Below are positions 38,680-49,989 of a stretch of DNA of 64,000 nt, piece by piece. This stretch comes from Delphinapterus leucas. Lineage: Eukaryota > Chordata > Mammalia > Artiodactyla > Monodontidae. The DNA lies in the NCBI RefSeq assembly GCF_002288925.2, contig NW_022097993.1, positions 8,586,185 to 8,650,184 of the forward strand. Reading direction: 5' to 3'. Position 1 is the first letter of the stretch; every line of letters starts with the position of its first letter. The position numbers and the translations under genes were made by a program. The notes under the pieces were generated by a model, which was given only the letters and a program-made list of their open reading frames with translations, was not told the origin of the DNA and did not search any database.

Positions 38680-39960
38680 TTTCACTTTTTATTTATTATT
38701 TAAAATTAAACTTTCAGTTTTGTTAGTTGTAGCTACAAATTCAAATTTGTAATTGTGGAATCATATGCAGTTGCAAGAAATAATACCGGGGTCCTGTGTA
38801 CCCTTTATTCAGCTTCCCCCAGTGATAATACCTTGCAAAGCTACAGCACAGTGTCACGGCCAGGGTGTTAACACTGATACAGCCCAGATACGGAATGTTT
38901 CCATCACCCCCAGGAGTTCCCATGTTGTCCTTTTACAGCCACACTCCTTCCTCCCATCCCCTACCCGCCATGACTCCTGGCAACCACTAATCTCATTTCC
39001 ATTTCTATAATTTTGTCATTTGGAGAATGTTATATAAATGGAATCATATAGTATGCAACCTTTTCAAATTGGCTTCTTTTCCACTCAGCATAATTCCCTC
39101 AAGATTCAGCCAAGCTGTGCATATCAACAGCTTGTTCACCTTTGTTGCTGAATAGTACCCCTGGTACATGTGTACCAGAGCCTGTCTAACCAGTTCACCA
39201 ACTGAATGACATCTGGGTTGTTTCCAGTTTCTAGTTATTACGAATAAAAGATGCTATGAACACTTGTGTACAGGTTTTCTATGAACGAAAATTTTCATTT
39301 CTCTGGGATAAATGCCCAAGAATACGATTTCTTAGTCATGCTTAGTTTTATAAGAAACCACCAAACTGTTTTCCCGACTGACTGTATTATTCTACATTCC
39401 CACCAGCAACGGATAAGAAATCGTTTCTCTGCATTCTCCCCAGCATTTTGTGTTGTCATTGCTTTTTATTTTGGTTATTCTGATAGGTGTGTAGTGATAT
39501 CTCCTGTGGTATCAGTTGGCATTTTCCTAATAGCAAATGAATTTAAACATCTTTTCATGTGCTTACTTGACATCTGTGTACCCTCTCCAGTGAAATGTCT
39601 GTTTTTATCTTTTGACCATTTTCTAATTCAAATTTTTTTTTTTTTTTTAACTCTTGAGTCTTGAGTGTTATCTTTGTTGGACATGTGGTTTGCAGACCTT
39701 TTCCCTCAGCCTGCAACTTGTCTTTTCATCCTCTTAACAAGGTACTTTGCAGAGCGGACGTTTTAAATTTTCATGAAGTCCACTTTGTCAATTTTCCTTT
39801 CATGGATCGTGCCCTTGGTGCTGAATCTAAGAACTTTTTGCTTAGCTCCGGATCCTGAAGATTTTCTCTTACGTTTTTTCTAAAAGTTTTATAGCTTTAT
39901 GTTTTTACATCTATGATTCATTTTGTGTTCATCTTTATTATTTGACTTTTAAAACTAGGC
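38680..39960 (-). mobile_element. Old L1 fragment, inverted (ORF2 end and 3' UTR)
   Basis: The sequence reads as the complement of L1 3' sequence: 'tggaatcatatagtatgcaacc', 'gggttgtttccagtttctagttattacgaataaa', 'attcccaccagcaacgg', 'ttggttattctgataggtgtgtagtgatatc' and 'gcagaccttttccctcagcctgc'. It is an older L1 (M-type) than those near 44-55 kb. A T run of about 18 bases lies at 39632-39648. Confidence 0.75.
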
Positions 39961-39999
39961 AAATGTATTACTTTGGTAAAATACGAATTCTTTGAAAAA

Positions 40000-41895
40000 A
40001 ATCTAAAAGGCTCATGAAATAATCCTGACTCCCACTACTTGTGATGCAGTCTGTTTCCTATTCTGTCCTGCCTCATCCCATCTACCCCACGCCTCCCACC
40101 TTGTGAGTTTGGTTTCACGACACTCTACTGTAGATTGAAAAGGACTATAGACAGTCTCTTCTGCCTGGTGCAACCCCCATTTTTACTTCTCTTCATTATT
40201 TCTTCTTTTCTAACTTCTCCATCATCAGTTCTCTCTCAGATGTTTAAAAAAATCACCCACTGCTCTTTGGCACGAAAGATAAAAACTCTTTTTTTGTCCC
40301 TTTCACGCCCTTCCCCGCCAGGTGGCACACAGAAATGCGCGTAGTCTGCAGCCCACGTCTCATAAGGGCGGGCAGTGGGTGGGCTCCACGCCGGCTGAGA
40401 TAAGTTACAGCCTGGGAAAACGAGGGTTACTCTCATCGCTTTCTCTTTGAAGTTTCTAAGTCACCTCAGAAATAGAACACTGCATCCGTATTCTTCACCA
40501 AACTACATCCTTGATAACTTCCTAAAATATGATTTATCTCAAATTTCAGTGCAAACGTAGCACACGGCTGACTACTCCCAGGCAGGTAAAATATACCACG
40601 CACAGTGCCTGCCGACCACGGGAAACTTGGTTGTTGGAATTCAGTCAAAATGGTAATCTAACCGTGTTTAGCAAACACACTAACCAGCACGCTCGCAATT
40701 TGGAAAACCAGATTTTTATTGTTTTTGTTCTCAGGCTTGCTAATTAGCAACATTCAGAAATACTAATTCACACTAATGAGGGATCTATTATGTAAGACAC
40801 TACTGCACTTGAGCACTTTCTCTGTAAGACCAAAGACCCCACTCACGCTGATTGAGGAGATAATTCATGCATTATCAGCATCTTAAATTATGTTAATTAT
40901 GATGTGAATTTCTCTAAGATTCTCTATTAGGGATTGTCAATTAACCTTAGTTACTGGCTAGCAGAAATGCTGGCAAAAATTCATGGATAGTTCCTGACAC
41001 TTAATTAAAAGGAGTCTTTCTGTTTTGAGTGATGATACCAAGCATTGGAGAGTGTTCAAAAATAACTGACATGGTCTCTATGCTAAAATTGCTGATCACA
41101 CCATAACAATGCCTAGTAACTGCCTAGTAAAATACTTAAAAAATTATTTTGAATCGCACAGGTTACTATTGATATATTCACCATCTTTATTCAAAAGAGA
41201 ACATTGGAGTATGTTTTCTACTTCTTTTAAAATTATTGCAACAATAAGGCAATACAGGAGTTTAATTATCTTCTTAAAAACCACTCAAATATCCAGTTTA
41301 TTGACTAGCTCAACATTCAGTGATTCAGCAATAAACACTTTTAATAATATCACACTCTGGGCTTCAGTGATGCATCTCATTTGTGTGGGGGGCTTTTTAC
41401 AATCCCAAAGCAATTTCTATAAAGAGGTGCAATGAACTGACTCCTAACTAAATAAATATTAAATCATTTATTTGGTCATTATCTGTTAATTATCCATTTG
41501 CGATAAATATTTTGTAAGCAACTATTATGTGCCATGTACTGTGCTGTCATATAGTAAATCAATGCCTCTCTTCCAGAACAAATGCATTATTTCTGTCATC
41601 TTTAATAAAGGCAATGATCCATGATAAAAAATAGTCTGAGATATAATAAGGATAACTTTATTCTTTCTGTGATTATATAAACTATTTACCAGGAAGACCC
41701 CTAAAACTCACTCTAAGGAATAAAGAAATAAAGTTTGTGTGAACATATAGCTTTTAAACTTCCATTTACCGTTGACAGAAATTGCCATCAAGTGCTGGAA
41801 GAAAGGAAGATGAAAACATGCAAATTAATCAAGCCCAGGGCTTTAACTCATTAAAATTAATGCAGAAATTAGCATTAATAAATTAACAAATAATA
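40000..41895. other. AT-rich intronic stretch, nothing recognised
   Basis: Short open frames only. No repeat family, RNA gene or exon identified. Confidence 0.35.
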
Positions 41896-41899
41896 ACAA

Positions 41900-42260
41900 T
41901 ACATTCAATGTACTGAGTACCTATTCTGTGTCAGGCAAGAATATTACACACATTACATCTCACTAGTGCACAAACAATCCTATTAGGGAGGTTTTATTCC
42001 TGCTACTTTATTCTATTTTATTTCTTTGGCCGCATGGCAAGGCTTGTGGGATCGTAGTCCCCTAACCAGGGGTCGAACCCGGGCCCTCAGCAGTGAAAGC
42101 GCGGAGTCGAGTCCCAAGCACTGGACCGCCAGGGAATTCCCTCCTGCTACTTTAGGAAGAGAGAAGGAACTCAAGCACAATGAGGTTAGGTCACTTGCCT
42201 CCTCCCCAACTACCTTGTGGGGGAAGTGGGATTTGAAACAAGCTCCCTTTTATTCCCAAA
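41900..42260 (-). repeat. MIR SINE remnant split by a CHR SINE
   Basis: 'Gagtacctattctgtgtcaggcaagaa...aatcctattagggag' continues after the SINE at 42011-42141 as 'ctcaagcacaatgaggttaggtcacttgcc...gtgggatttgaa'. Together they follow the MIR order in reverse. Confidence 0.65.
42011..42141 (-). mobile_element. CHR-type SINE, short subtype, inverted, inside a MIR
   Basis: 'Tttggccgcatggcaaggcttgtgggatc' through 'actggaccgccagggaattccc'. A perfect duplication tcctgctacttta lies at 41998-42010 and 42142-42154. Confidence 0.93.
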
Positions 42261-42264
42261 CTGT

Positions 42265-43260
42265 GTTTTTAACCACTGTGTTGGATTAATTTAATTTTCA
42301 TAAAAAATTTCTTGAGAACTCACCATACTGAATTGAAACAAATACATAAATAGTCACAGCTTTGTGAAAACATTTTTTTTTTTACTCATAGACACAGAGA
42401 TCGACTTTTGTAGACTTTCATAGTTCTGCCGGTAAGTGATCTCAGTGCGTGCAATAAAAGCAAGGCAAATTCATAGTCCAGCAGGACTGCCTTTATTAGA
42501 ACGAACGTTCCGGTAATCCTAGCACAGCCAAGTGATTATAAGAAAGCAAAGGCCAACCACTGAGACAACCGCGGGTCCAGCCTGCCGGCACCACCCCAGC
42601 TGGCCTCCTCGTACAGTAAAATAACGGAACCAGGTCAAATTGGAAGAGGCTGATGGATGGCTCCTGCTATTCTAGACTAAGACAGACAGTACGTCACCTT
42701 AGGGAGAAACATTCTGAAACATGGCAAAGTGACTTAAAACAACTTACTGAATCTTATCTCCAAAAAGATGAGCTCTGTCTCCTTTGAACCATATTCAGAG
42801 ACATCTGACCACAGTCAAACAGTCATGATTTGCAGTGGCCCAACAAACTGTAGAATTACAAATCTGCATTATTCATTAAACAATTCTGTTGGGGAGTTCA
42901 AAATAGATCTTGTAAACTATTCCCCAACTTTCAATTCTTATTAGGCTAGCAGCGATACTGCCAGGAAATGACAACGTGTTGACATTGGTACCATTTGGGT
43001 GAGCTTGGCCAGAGATGGCAACGTTTAAGAGTGGCCTTTCAAAAAATAATGGGAATTACTGATGTGTTACCTTGATGCTTGAAGGGGTGGGAAACAATAC
43101 TTATAGATTATGTAATGACTAAGGGAGCATGGCTTGAGCAGACAGGCCATATTAATTGGAAAAGAAGATAACAAATCGTTTGACTAACACTACACTTATA
43201 GCTGATTTATTCCACATTTCATGCATTCACTCATTCGTGATGTGATGTATGTGAAAGACA
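42265..43260. other. Intronic stretch, nothing recognised
   Basis: No exon-like frame or clear repeat. A T run lies near 42372-42383. Confidence 0.35.
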
Positions 43261-43264
43261 TCTG

Positions 43265-43446
43265 CTAAGCAGCATGGTAGGACAAGAAGAGCTTTGGAAT
43301 CATGCCTGAGCGCGATTCCAAACCCCAGCTCTGTATTTAGATTGAGCTACGTGGGCAAGTTATTTACATTTTCTGGGTCTCAATTTTTTTATCTGCAAAA
43401 CAGCTGTGTGGGTGTTGAAGGAGCTAACAGATGGAAAATGCCTAGA
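43265..43446 (+). repeat. MIR SINE remnant interrupted by the chimeric L1
   Basis: 'Gctttggaatcatgcctgagcgcgattccaaaccccagctctg...gggcaagttatttacattttctgggtctcaa' is the 5' part of a MIR. The 3' part appears to resume after the insertion at about 49182-49240 (tgcctagacaactcctgtc...tagatgctaac). The target duplication falls in the 'acagtgcctggcac' region. Confidence 0.65.
43434..43446 (+). repeat. Target-site duplication, left copy, of the SLC10A7-L1 chimera
   Basis: Gaaaatgcctaga, identical to 49182-49194. It is preceded by atg, giving a tgg/aaaa context close to the L1 endonuclease preference. It lies directly against the SLC10A7 sequence, not against the L1 5' UTR. Confidence 0.9.
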
Positions 43447-43798
43447 TGATTGGAATAGTATTGCCGATCGCTGGAACAAAGCTGGAGCCGTCCATAGGGG
43501 TGAATGGGGGACCGCTGACGCCAGAAATAACAGTCTCCTACACTGCTGTTGCAACAATATTCTTTAACAGTGGACTATCATTACCTACAGAGGAGCTGAC
43601 AAGTGCTTTGGTGCATAGAAAACTACATCTTTTTATTCAGATCTTTACACTTGCATTCTTCCCAGGAGCAACATGGCTTTTTCTTCAGCTTTTGTCAATC
43701 ACACCCATTAATGAATGCTTTTTAAAAGGGTTGCAGACAGTAGGTTGCATGCCTCCCCCTGCGTCTTCTGCAGTGATTTTAACGATGGCAGTTGGTGG
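43447..43798 (+). pseudogene. SLC10A7: SLC10A7 partial retrocopy, 5' part of a chimeric L1 insertion
   Basis: The frame starting at 43446 gives [20 protein letters not shown], then [12 protein letters not shown]...NSGLSL...[44 protein letters not shown] and [12 protein letters not shown]. This is the N-terminal part of SLC10A7, a multi-pass transporter-like protein of the bile-acid cotransporter family. It covers roughly residues 12-120 and the first few membrane segments. It is colinear without introns over about 350 bases, so it derives from spliced RNA. It starts just inside the coding region and ends in VGG, after which the sequence is L1. It is open to a stop at 43815-43817 but has several substitutions against the human protein as I recall it (for example NEW to NEC, TKAVGG to TMAVGG). 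It is very unlikely to make a working transporter. Confidence 0.92.
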
Positions 43799-46700
43799 AA
43801 AAGAGCCACGCGGCTGATAGGGTCTTGGTGCTCCAGCTGGGTGTCAGGACTGTGCCTCTGAGGTCGGAGAGCCGAGTTCTGGACATTGGTTCACCAGAGA
43901 CCTCCTGGCTCCACATAATGTCAAACGGTGAAAGCTCTCCCAGAGATCTCCATCTCAACGCTAAGACACAGCTCCACTCAACGACCAGAAAGCTACAGTG
44001 CTGGACACCCTAAGCCAAACAACTAGCAAGACAGGAACACAACCCCACCCATTAGCAGAGAGGCTGCCTAAAATCATAATAAGATCACAGACACCCCAAA
44101 CACACCACCAGACGTGGGCCTGCCCACCAGAAAGACAAGATCCAACCTCATCCACCAGAAAGCAGGCACTAGTCCCTTCCACCAGGAAGCCTACACAGCC
44201 CACTGAACCAATCTTAGCCACTGGGGGCAAACACCAAAAACAACAGGAACTACGAACCTGCAGCCTGCGAAACGGAGACCCCAAACACAGTAAGTTAAGC
44301 CAAGTGAGAAGACAGAGAAACACACAGCAGATGAAGGAGCAAGGTAAAAACCCACCAGACCAAACAAGTGAAGAGGAAATAGGCAGTCTACCTGAAAAAG
44401 AATTCAGAGTAATGATAAAGATGATCCAAAATCTTGGAAATAGAATGGAGAAAATTCAAGAAACGTTTAACAAGGACCTAGAAGAACTAAAGAGCAAACA
44501 AACAATGATGAACAACACAATAAATGAAATTAAAAATTCTCTAGAAGGAATCAATAACAGAATAACTGAGGCAGAAGAATGGATAAGTGACCTGGGAGAT
44601 AAAATAGTGGAAATAACTACTGCAGAGCAGAAAAAAGAAAAAAGAATGAAAAGAATTGAGAACAGTCTCAGAGACCTCTGGGATAACATTAAATGCACCA
44701 ACATTCAAATTATAGGGGTCCCAGAAGAAGAAGAGAGAAAGAAAGGGACTGAGAAAATATTTGAAGAGATTATAGTTGAAAACTTCCCTAATATGAGAAA
44801 GGAAATAGTTAACTAAGTCCAGGAAGTGCAGAAAGTCCCATACAGGATAAATACAAGGAGAAACACGCCAAGACACATATTAATCAAACTATCAAAAATT
44901 AAATACAAAGAAAAATTATTAAAATCAGCAAGGGAAAAACAACAAATAACATACAAGGGAATCCCCATAAGGTTAACAGCTGATCTTTCAGCAGAAACTC
45001 TGCAAGCCAGAAGGGAGTGGCAGGACATAGTTAACGTGATGAAAGGGAAAAACCTACAACCAAGATTACTCTACCCAGCAAGGATCTCATTCAGAGTCGA
45101 TGGAGCAATTAAAACCTTTACAGACAAGCAAAAGCTAAGAGAATTCAGTGCCACCAAATCAGCTTTACAACAAATGCTAAAGGAACTTCTCTAAGCAGGA
45201 AACACAAGAGAAGGAAAAGACCTACAATAACAAACCCAAAACAATTAAGAAAATGGTAATAGGAACACACGTATCAATGACTACCTTAAATGTAAATGCA
45301 TTAAACGCTCCCACCAAAAGACATAGACTGGCTGATGGATACAAAAACAAGACCCGTATATAGGTTGTCTACAAGAGACCCACTTCAGACCTAGGGACAC
45401 GTACAGACTGAAAGTGAGGGGATGGAAAAAGATATTCTATGCAAATGAAAATCAAAAGAAAGCTGAAGTAGCAATTCTCGTATTAGACAAAATAGACTTT
45501 AAAATAAAGACTATTACAAGAGACAAAGAAGGACACTACATAATGATCGAGGGATCAATCCAAGAAGAAGATATAACAATTGTAAATATTTATACACCCA
45601 ACATAGGAGCACCTGAATACATAACACAAATGCTAACAGCCATAGAAGGGGAAAACGACAGTAACACAATCAGTAGGGGACTTTAACACCCCACTTTCAC
45701 CAATGGACAGATCATCCAAAATGAAAATAAATAAGGAAACACAAGCTTTAAATGATACATTAAACAAAATGGACTTAACTGATATTTATAGGACATTCCA
45801 TCCAGAAACAACAGAACACACTTTCTTCTCAAGTGCTCATGGAACATTCTCCAGGATAGTTCATATCTTGGGTCACAAATCAAGACTTGGTAAATTGAAG
45901 AAAACTGAAATCATATCGAGTATCTTTTCTGACCACAACACTATGAGACTAGATATCAATTATAGGAAAAAAATCTGTAAAAAATATAACACATGGAGGC
46001 TAAATAATACACTACTTAATAACCAAGAGATCACTGAAGAAATCAAAGAGGAAATAAAAAAATACCTAGAAACAATTGACAATGAAAACAAGATGATCCA
46101 AAACCTGTGGGATACAGTGAAAGCAGTTCTAAGAGGGAAGTTTATAGCAATACAATTCTACCTCAAGAAACAAGAAACAACTCAAATAAACAACCTAACG
46201 TTACACGTAAAGCAATTAGAGAAAGAAGAACAAAAAACCCCCCAAAATTAGCAGAAGGAAAGAAATCATTAAGAACAGATCAGAAATAAATGAAAAAGAA
46301 ATGAAGGAAACAATAGCAAAGATCAATAAAACTAAAAGCTGGTTCTTTGAGAAGATAAACAAAATTGATAAACCATTAGCCAGACTCATCAAGAAAAAAA
46401 AGAAGACTCAAATCAATAGAATTAGAAATGAAAACAGAGAAGTAACAACTGACACTGCAGAAATACAAAGGATCATGAGAGATTACTACAAGCAACTATA
46501 TGCCAATACAATGGACAACCTGGAAGAAATGGACAAATTCTTAGAAGTGCACAAGCTTCCAAGACTGAACCAGAAAGAAGTAGAAAATATAAACAGACCA
46601 ATCACAAGCACTGAAATTGAAACTGTGATTAAAAATCTTCCAACAGGGTTTCCTGGTGGCGCAGTGGTTGAGAGTCCGCCTGCCGATGCAGGGGCCACAG

Positions 46701-49181
46701 GTTCGTGCCCCGGTTTGGGAAGATGCTACATGCCGCGGAGCGGCTGTGCCCATGAGCCATGGCCGCTGAGCCTGTGCGTCCAGAGCCTGTGCTCCACAAC
46801 AGGAGAGGCCACAACAGTGAGAGGCCTGCGTACCGCAAAAAAAAAAAAAAAAAAGAAACTTCCAACAAACAAAAGCTGAGGACCAGATGGCTTCACAGGT
46901 GAATTCTATCGAACATTTAGAGAAGAGCTAACACCTATCCTTCTCAAACTCTTCGAAAATATAGAAGAGGCAGGAACACTCCCAAACTCATTCTACGAGG
47001 CCACAATCACCCTGATACCAAAACCAGATGAAGATGTCACAAAGAAAGAGAACTACAGGCCAATATCACTGACTAACATAGATGCAAAAATCCTCAACAA
47101 AATACTAGCAAACAGAATCCAACAACACATTAAAAGGATCATACACCATGATCAAGTGGGGTTTATCTCAGGAATACAAGGATTCTTCAGTATAAACAAG
47201 TCAATCAATGTGATAAACCATAGTAACACATTGAAGGAGAAAAACCATATGATCAACTCAATAGATGCAGAAAAAGCTTCTGACAAAATACAACACCCAT
47301 TTATGATAAAAACCCTCCAGAAAGTAGGCATAGAGGGAACTTACCTCAACATAATAAAGGCCATATATGACAAACCCACAGCCAACATCGTTCTCAATGG
47401 TGAAAAACTGAAACCATTTTCACTAAGATCAGGAACAAGACAAGGTTGTCCACTCTCACCACTATTATTCAACATAGTTTTGGAAGTTTTAGCCACAGCA
47501 ATCAGAGAAGAAAAAGAAATAAAAGCAATACAAATCGGAAAAGAAGAAGTAAAGCTGTCAGTGTTTGCAGATGACATGGTACTATACACAGAGAATCCTA
47601 AAGATGGTACCAGAAAACTACTAGAGCTAATCAATGAATTTGGTAATGTAGCATGATACAAAATGAATGCACAGAAATCTCTGGCGTTCCTATACACTAA
47701 TGATGAAAAATCTGAAAGAGAAATTAAGGAAACACTCTCATTTACCACTGCAACAAAAAGAATAAAATACCTAGGAATAAACCTACCTATGGAGACAGAA
47801 GACCTGTATGCAGAAAACTATAAGAAACTGATGAAAGAAATTAAAGATGATACAAACAGATGGAGAGGTAAACCATGTTCTTGGATTGGAAGAATCAACA
47901 CTGTGAAAATGATTATACTACCCAAAGCAATCTACAGATTCAATGCAATCCCTATCAAACTACCAATGGTATATTTCACAGAACTAGACCAAAACATTTC
48001 ACAATTTGTATGGAAACACAAAGGACCCCAAATAGCCAAAGCAATCTTGAGAAAGAAAAATGGAGCTGGAGGAATCAGGCTCCTGGACTTCAGAGTACAC
48101 TACAAAGCTACAGTAATTAAGACAGTATGGTAGTGGCAGAAAAACATGGTCACCTTATTTTTGATAAAAGAGGCAAGAATATACAATGGAGAAAAGACAG
48201 CCTCTTCAGTAAGTGGTGCTGGGAAAACTGGACAGCTACATGTAAAAGAATGAAATTAGAACACTCCATAACACCGTACACAAAAATAAACTCAACATCA
48301 CTAATCATTAGAGAAATGCAAGTCAAAACTACAATGGCCATCATCAGAAAATCTACAAACAATAAATGCTGGAGAGCGTGTGGAGAAAAGCGAACCCTCT
48401 TGCACTGTTGGTGGGAATGTAAATTGATACAGCCACTATGGAGAACAGTATTGTGGTTCCTTAAAAAACTAATAATAGAACTACCATACGACCCAGCAAT
48501 CCCACTATTGGGCATATACCCTGAGAAAACCATAATTCAAAAAGAGTCATTTACCACAATGTTCATTGCAGCTCTATTTACAATAGCCAGGACATGGAAG
48601 CAACCTAAGTGCCCATCAACAGATGAATGGATAAAGAAGATGTGGCACATATGTACAATGGAATATTACTCAGCCATAAAATGAAACGAAATTGAGTTAT
48701 TTGTAGTGAGGTGGATGGACCTAGAGCCTGTCACACAGAGTGAAGTAAGTTAGAAAGAGAAAAACAAATACCGTATGCTAACACATATATATGGAATCTA
48801 AAAAAAAAAAAGTTTATGAAGAACCTAGGGGTAAGACAGGAATAAAAAAGCAGGCATAGAAAATGTAATTGAGGACACAGGGAGGGGGAAGGGTAAGCTG
48901 GGATGAAGTGAGAGAGTGGCATGGACTTATATACACTACCAAATGTAAAATAGATAGCTAGTGGGAAGCAGCCTCATAGCACAGGGAGATCAGCTCAGTG
49001 CTTTGTGACCACCTAGAGGGGTGCGATAGGGAGGGTGGGAGGGAGACGCTAGAGGGAGGTGATATGGGGATATATGTATATGTATAGCAGGTTCACTTTG
49101 TTATATAGCAGAAACTAACACACCATTGTAAAGCAATTATACTCCAATAAAGATGTTAAAAAAATAAAATAAAATAAAAAA
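43799..49181 (+). mobile_element. Near-complete L1, 3' part of the SLC10A7-L1 chimera
   Basis: Order: about 500 bases of L1 5' UTR (gggtcttggtgctccagc...), ORF1 from about 44300, ORF2 from about 45250 to 48684, then 3' UTR and an (A)n/(ataaaa)n tail. ORF1 has its coiled-coil region (EEIGSLPEKEFRVMIKMIQN) and a stop at 44814-44816, where the L1 at 53 kb keeps an open codon. ORF2 has the endonuclease part frame-broken near 45330 and 45685. The reverse transcriptase motif FADDM lies at about 47565. A CHR SINE sits in ORF2, and the 3' half carries internal deletions. It is not capable of autonomous movement. Together with the SLC10A7 part it is enclosed by the 13-base duplication gaaaatgcctaga (43434-43446 and 49182-49194). 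Confidence 0.95.
46646..46858 (+). mobile_element. CHR-type SINE inserted in L1 ORF2
   Basis: Head gggtttcctggtggcgcag, body '...gcgtccagagcctgtgctccacaac', A tail of about 18 bases. The duplication cttccaaca (46637-46645 and 46859-46867) is made of L1 ORF2 sequence, so this SINE is younger than the L1. Confidence 0.95.
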
Positions 49182-49194
49182 GAAAATGCCTAGA
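49182..49194 (+). repeat. Target-site duplication, right copy, of the SLC10A7-L1 chimera
   Basis: Gaaaatgcctaga directly follows the L1 A-rich tail and matches 43434-43446 base for base. Confidence 0.9.
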
Positions 49195-49499
49195 CAACTC
49201 CTGTCATATATTAGATGCTAACAACGTTGTCTTCCCTCCCTTTCCTTCTGAGGCTCTGGAAGTGAAAGAAACCATGGGGAGAAACACAAAGCGATCATCC
49301 ATCGACACCGTGTCCGCAGAACCAACTGCACATAATAAGAGTAAGCTAAAGTGGCGGGTGTGGGTTGGGACAGTGGAGTCCCCACTTCACGTTAGGCCAT
49401 CCCCATGATTTGCTGTGACCCTCAGGATGCAGTGACTGTCACTCTGTGAGCACTTGAGCCGAGGCATCAGCAGACCTTGCAGGTTCCGCTTCTACTCTT

Positions 49500-49987
49500 T
49501 TAACAGAGAAGAACAAGCTTGACTCCATACTGGATCTGCTTCTTTTACTTTAACCTTTGTATTCTACTCCTTTTGCTTCCAGTTAAGAATGTTGCCTCTA
49601 GCCTGAAATATACAGAACAACCCATTCTCAAGGCTCTGACCTTTAAGGGTATAACACCGTTTACATTCATATAGAGATAACAAAGTTGCAGAACAGAGAA
49701 TAACATTTGTCTTGTTGGAGGTTTACAGGAACATTGTGACCCAACCGCGACAGCCGACAGCCGCAAGAGCAAAGGATGCTACACAAAGAAGTTTGCAACA
49801 AGTAACCACAGCCCTTCCCTCATCTGGCCTTTGAAGATGCTTCAGGGAGTTCGGGGGTTTTTGGGGCCCGAGCCACCTGTTCTTCTTGCTCGGCCCTGCA
49901 ATAAACCTTTCTCTGCTCCAAACACCGATGTTTCGGTATTGTTTGGCCTCACTGTGCGTCAGGCACACGGACTTGCATTTGGTAACA
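49500..49987 (+). mobile_element. Class I-like endogenous retrovirus solo LTR
   Basis: The left end is near 'taacagagaagaacaagcttgactcc'. The right end is 'tgtttggcctcactgtgcgtcaggcacacg...ggtaaca'. A polyadenylation hexamer AATAAA lies at 49900-49905, followed by 'cctttctctgctcc'. About 490 bases, with no internal retroviral genes on either side. A four-base ctct is seen next to each border, but the exact ends are uncertain. Confidence 0.65.
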
Positions 49988-49989
49988 CT

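Noticed and set aside
49245..49340. Possible small exon after the chimeric L1 (ctggaagtgaaagaaaccatgg...)
   Set aside because: No matching protein and no paired splice sites that would join a KCNQ5 frame; it is also on the wrong strand.
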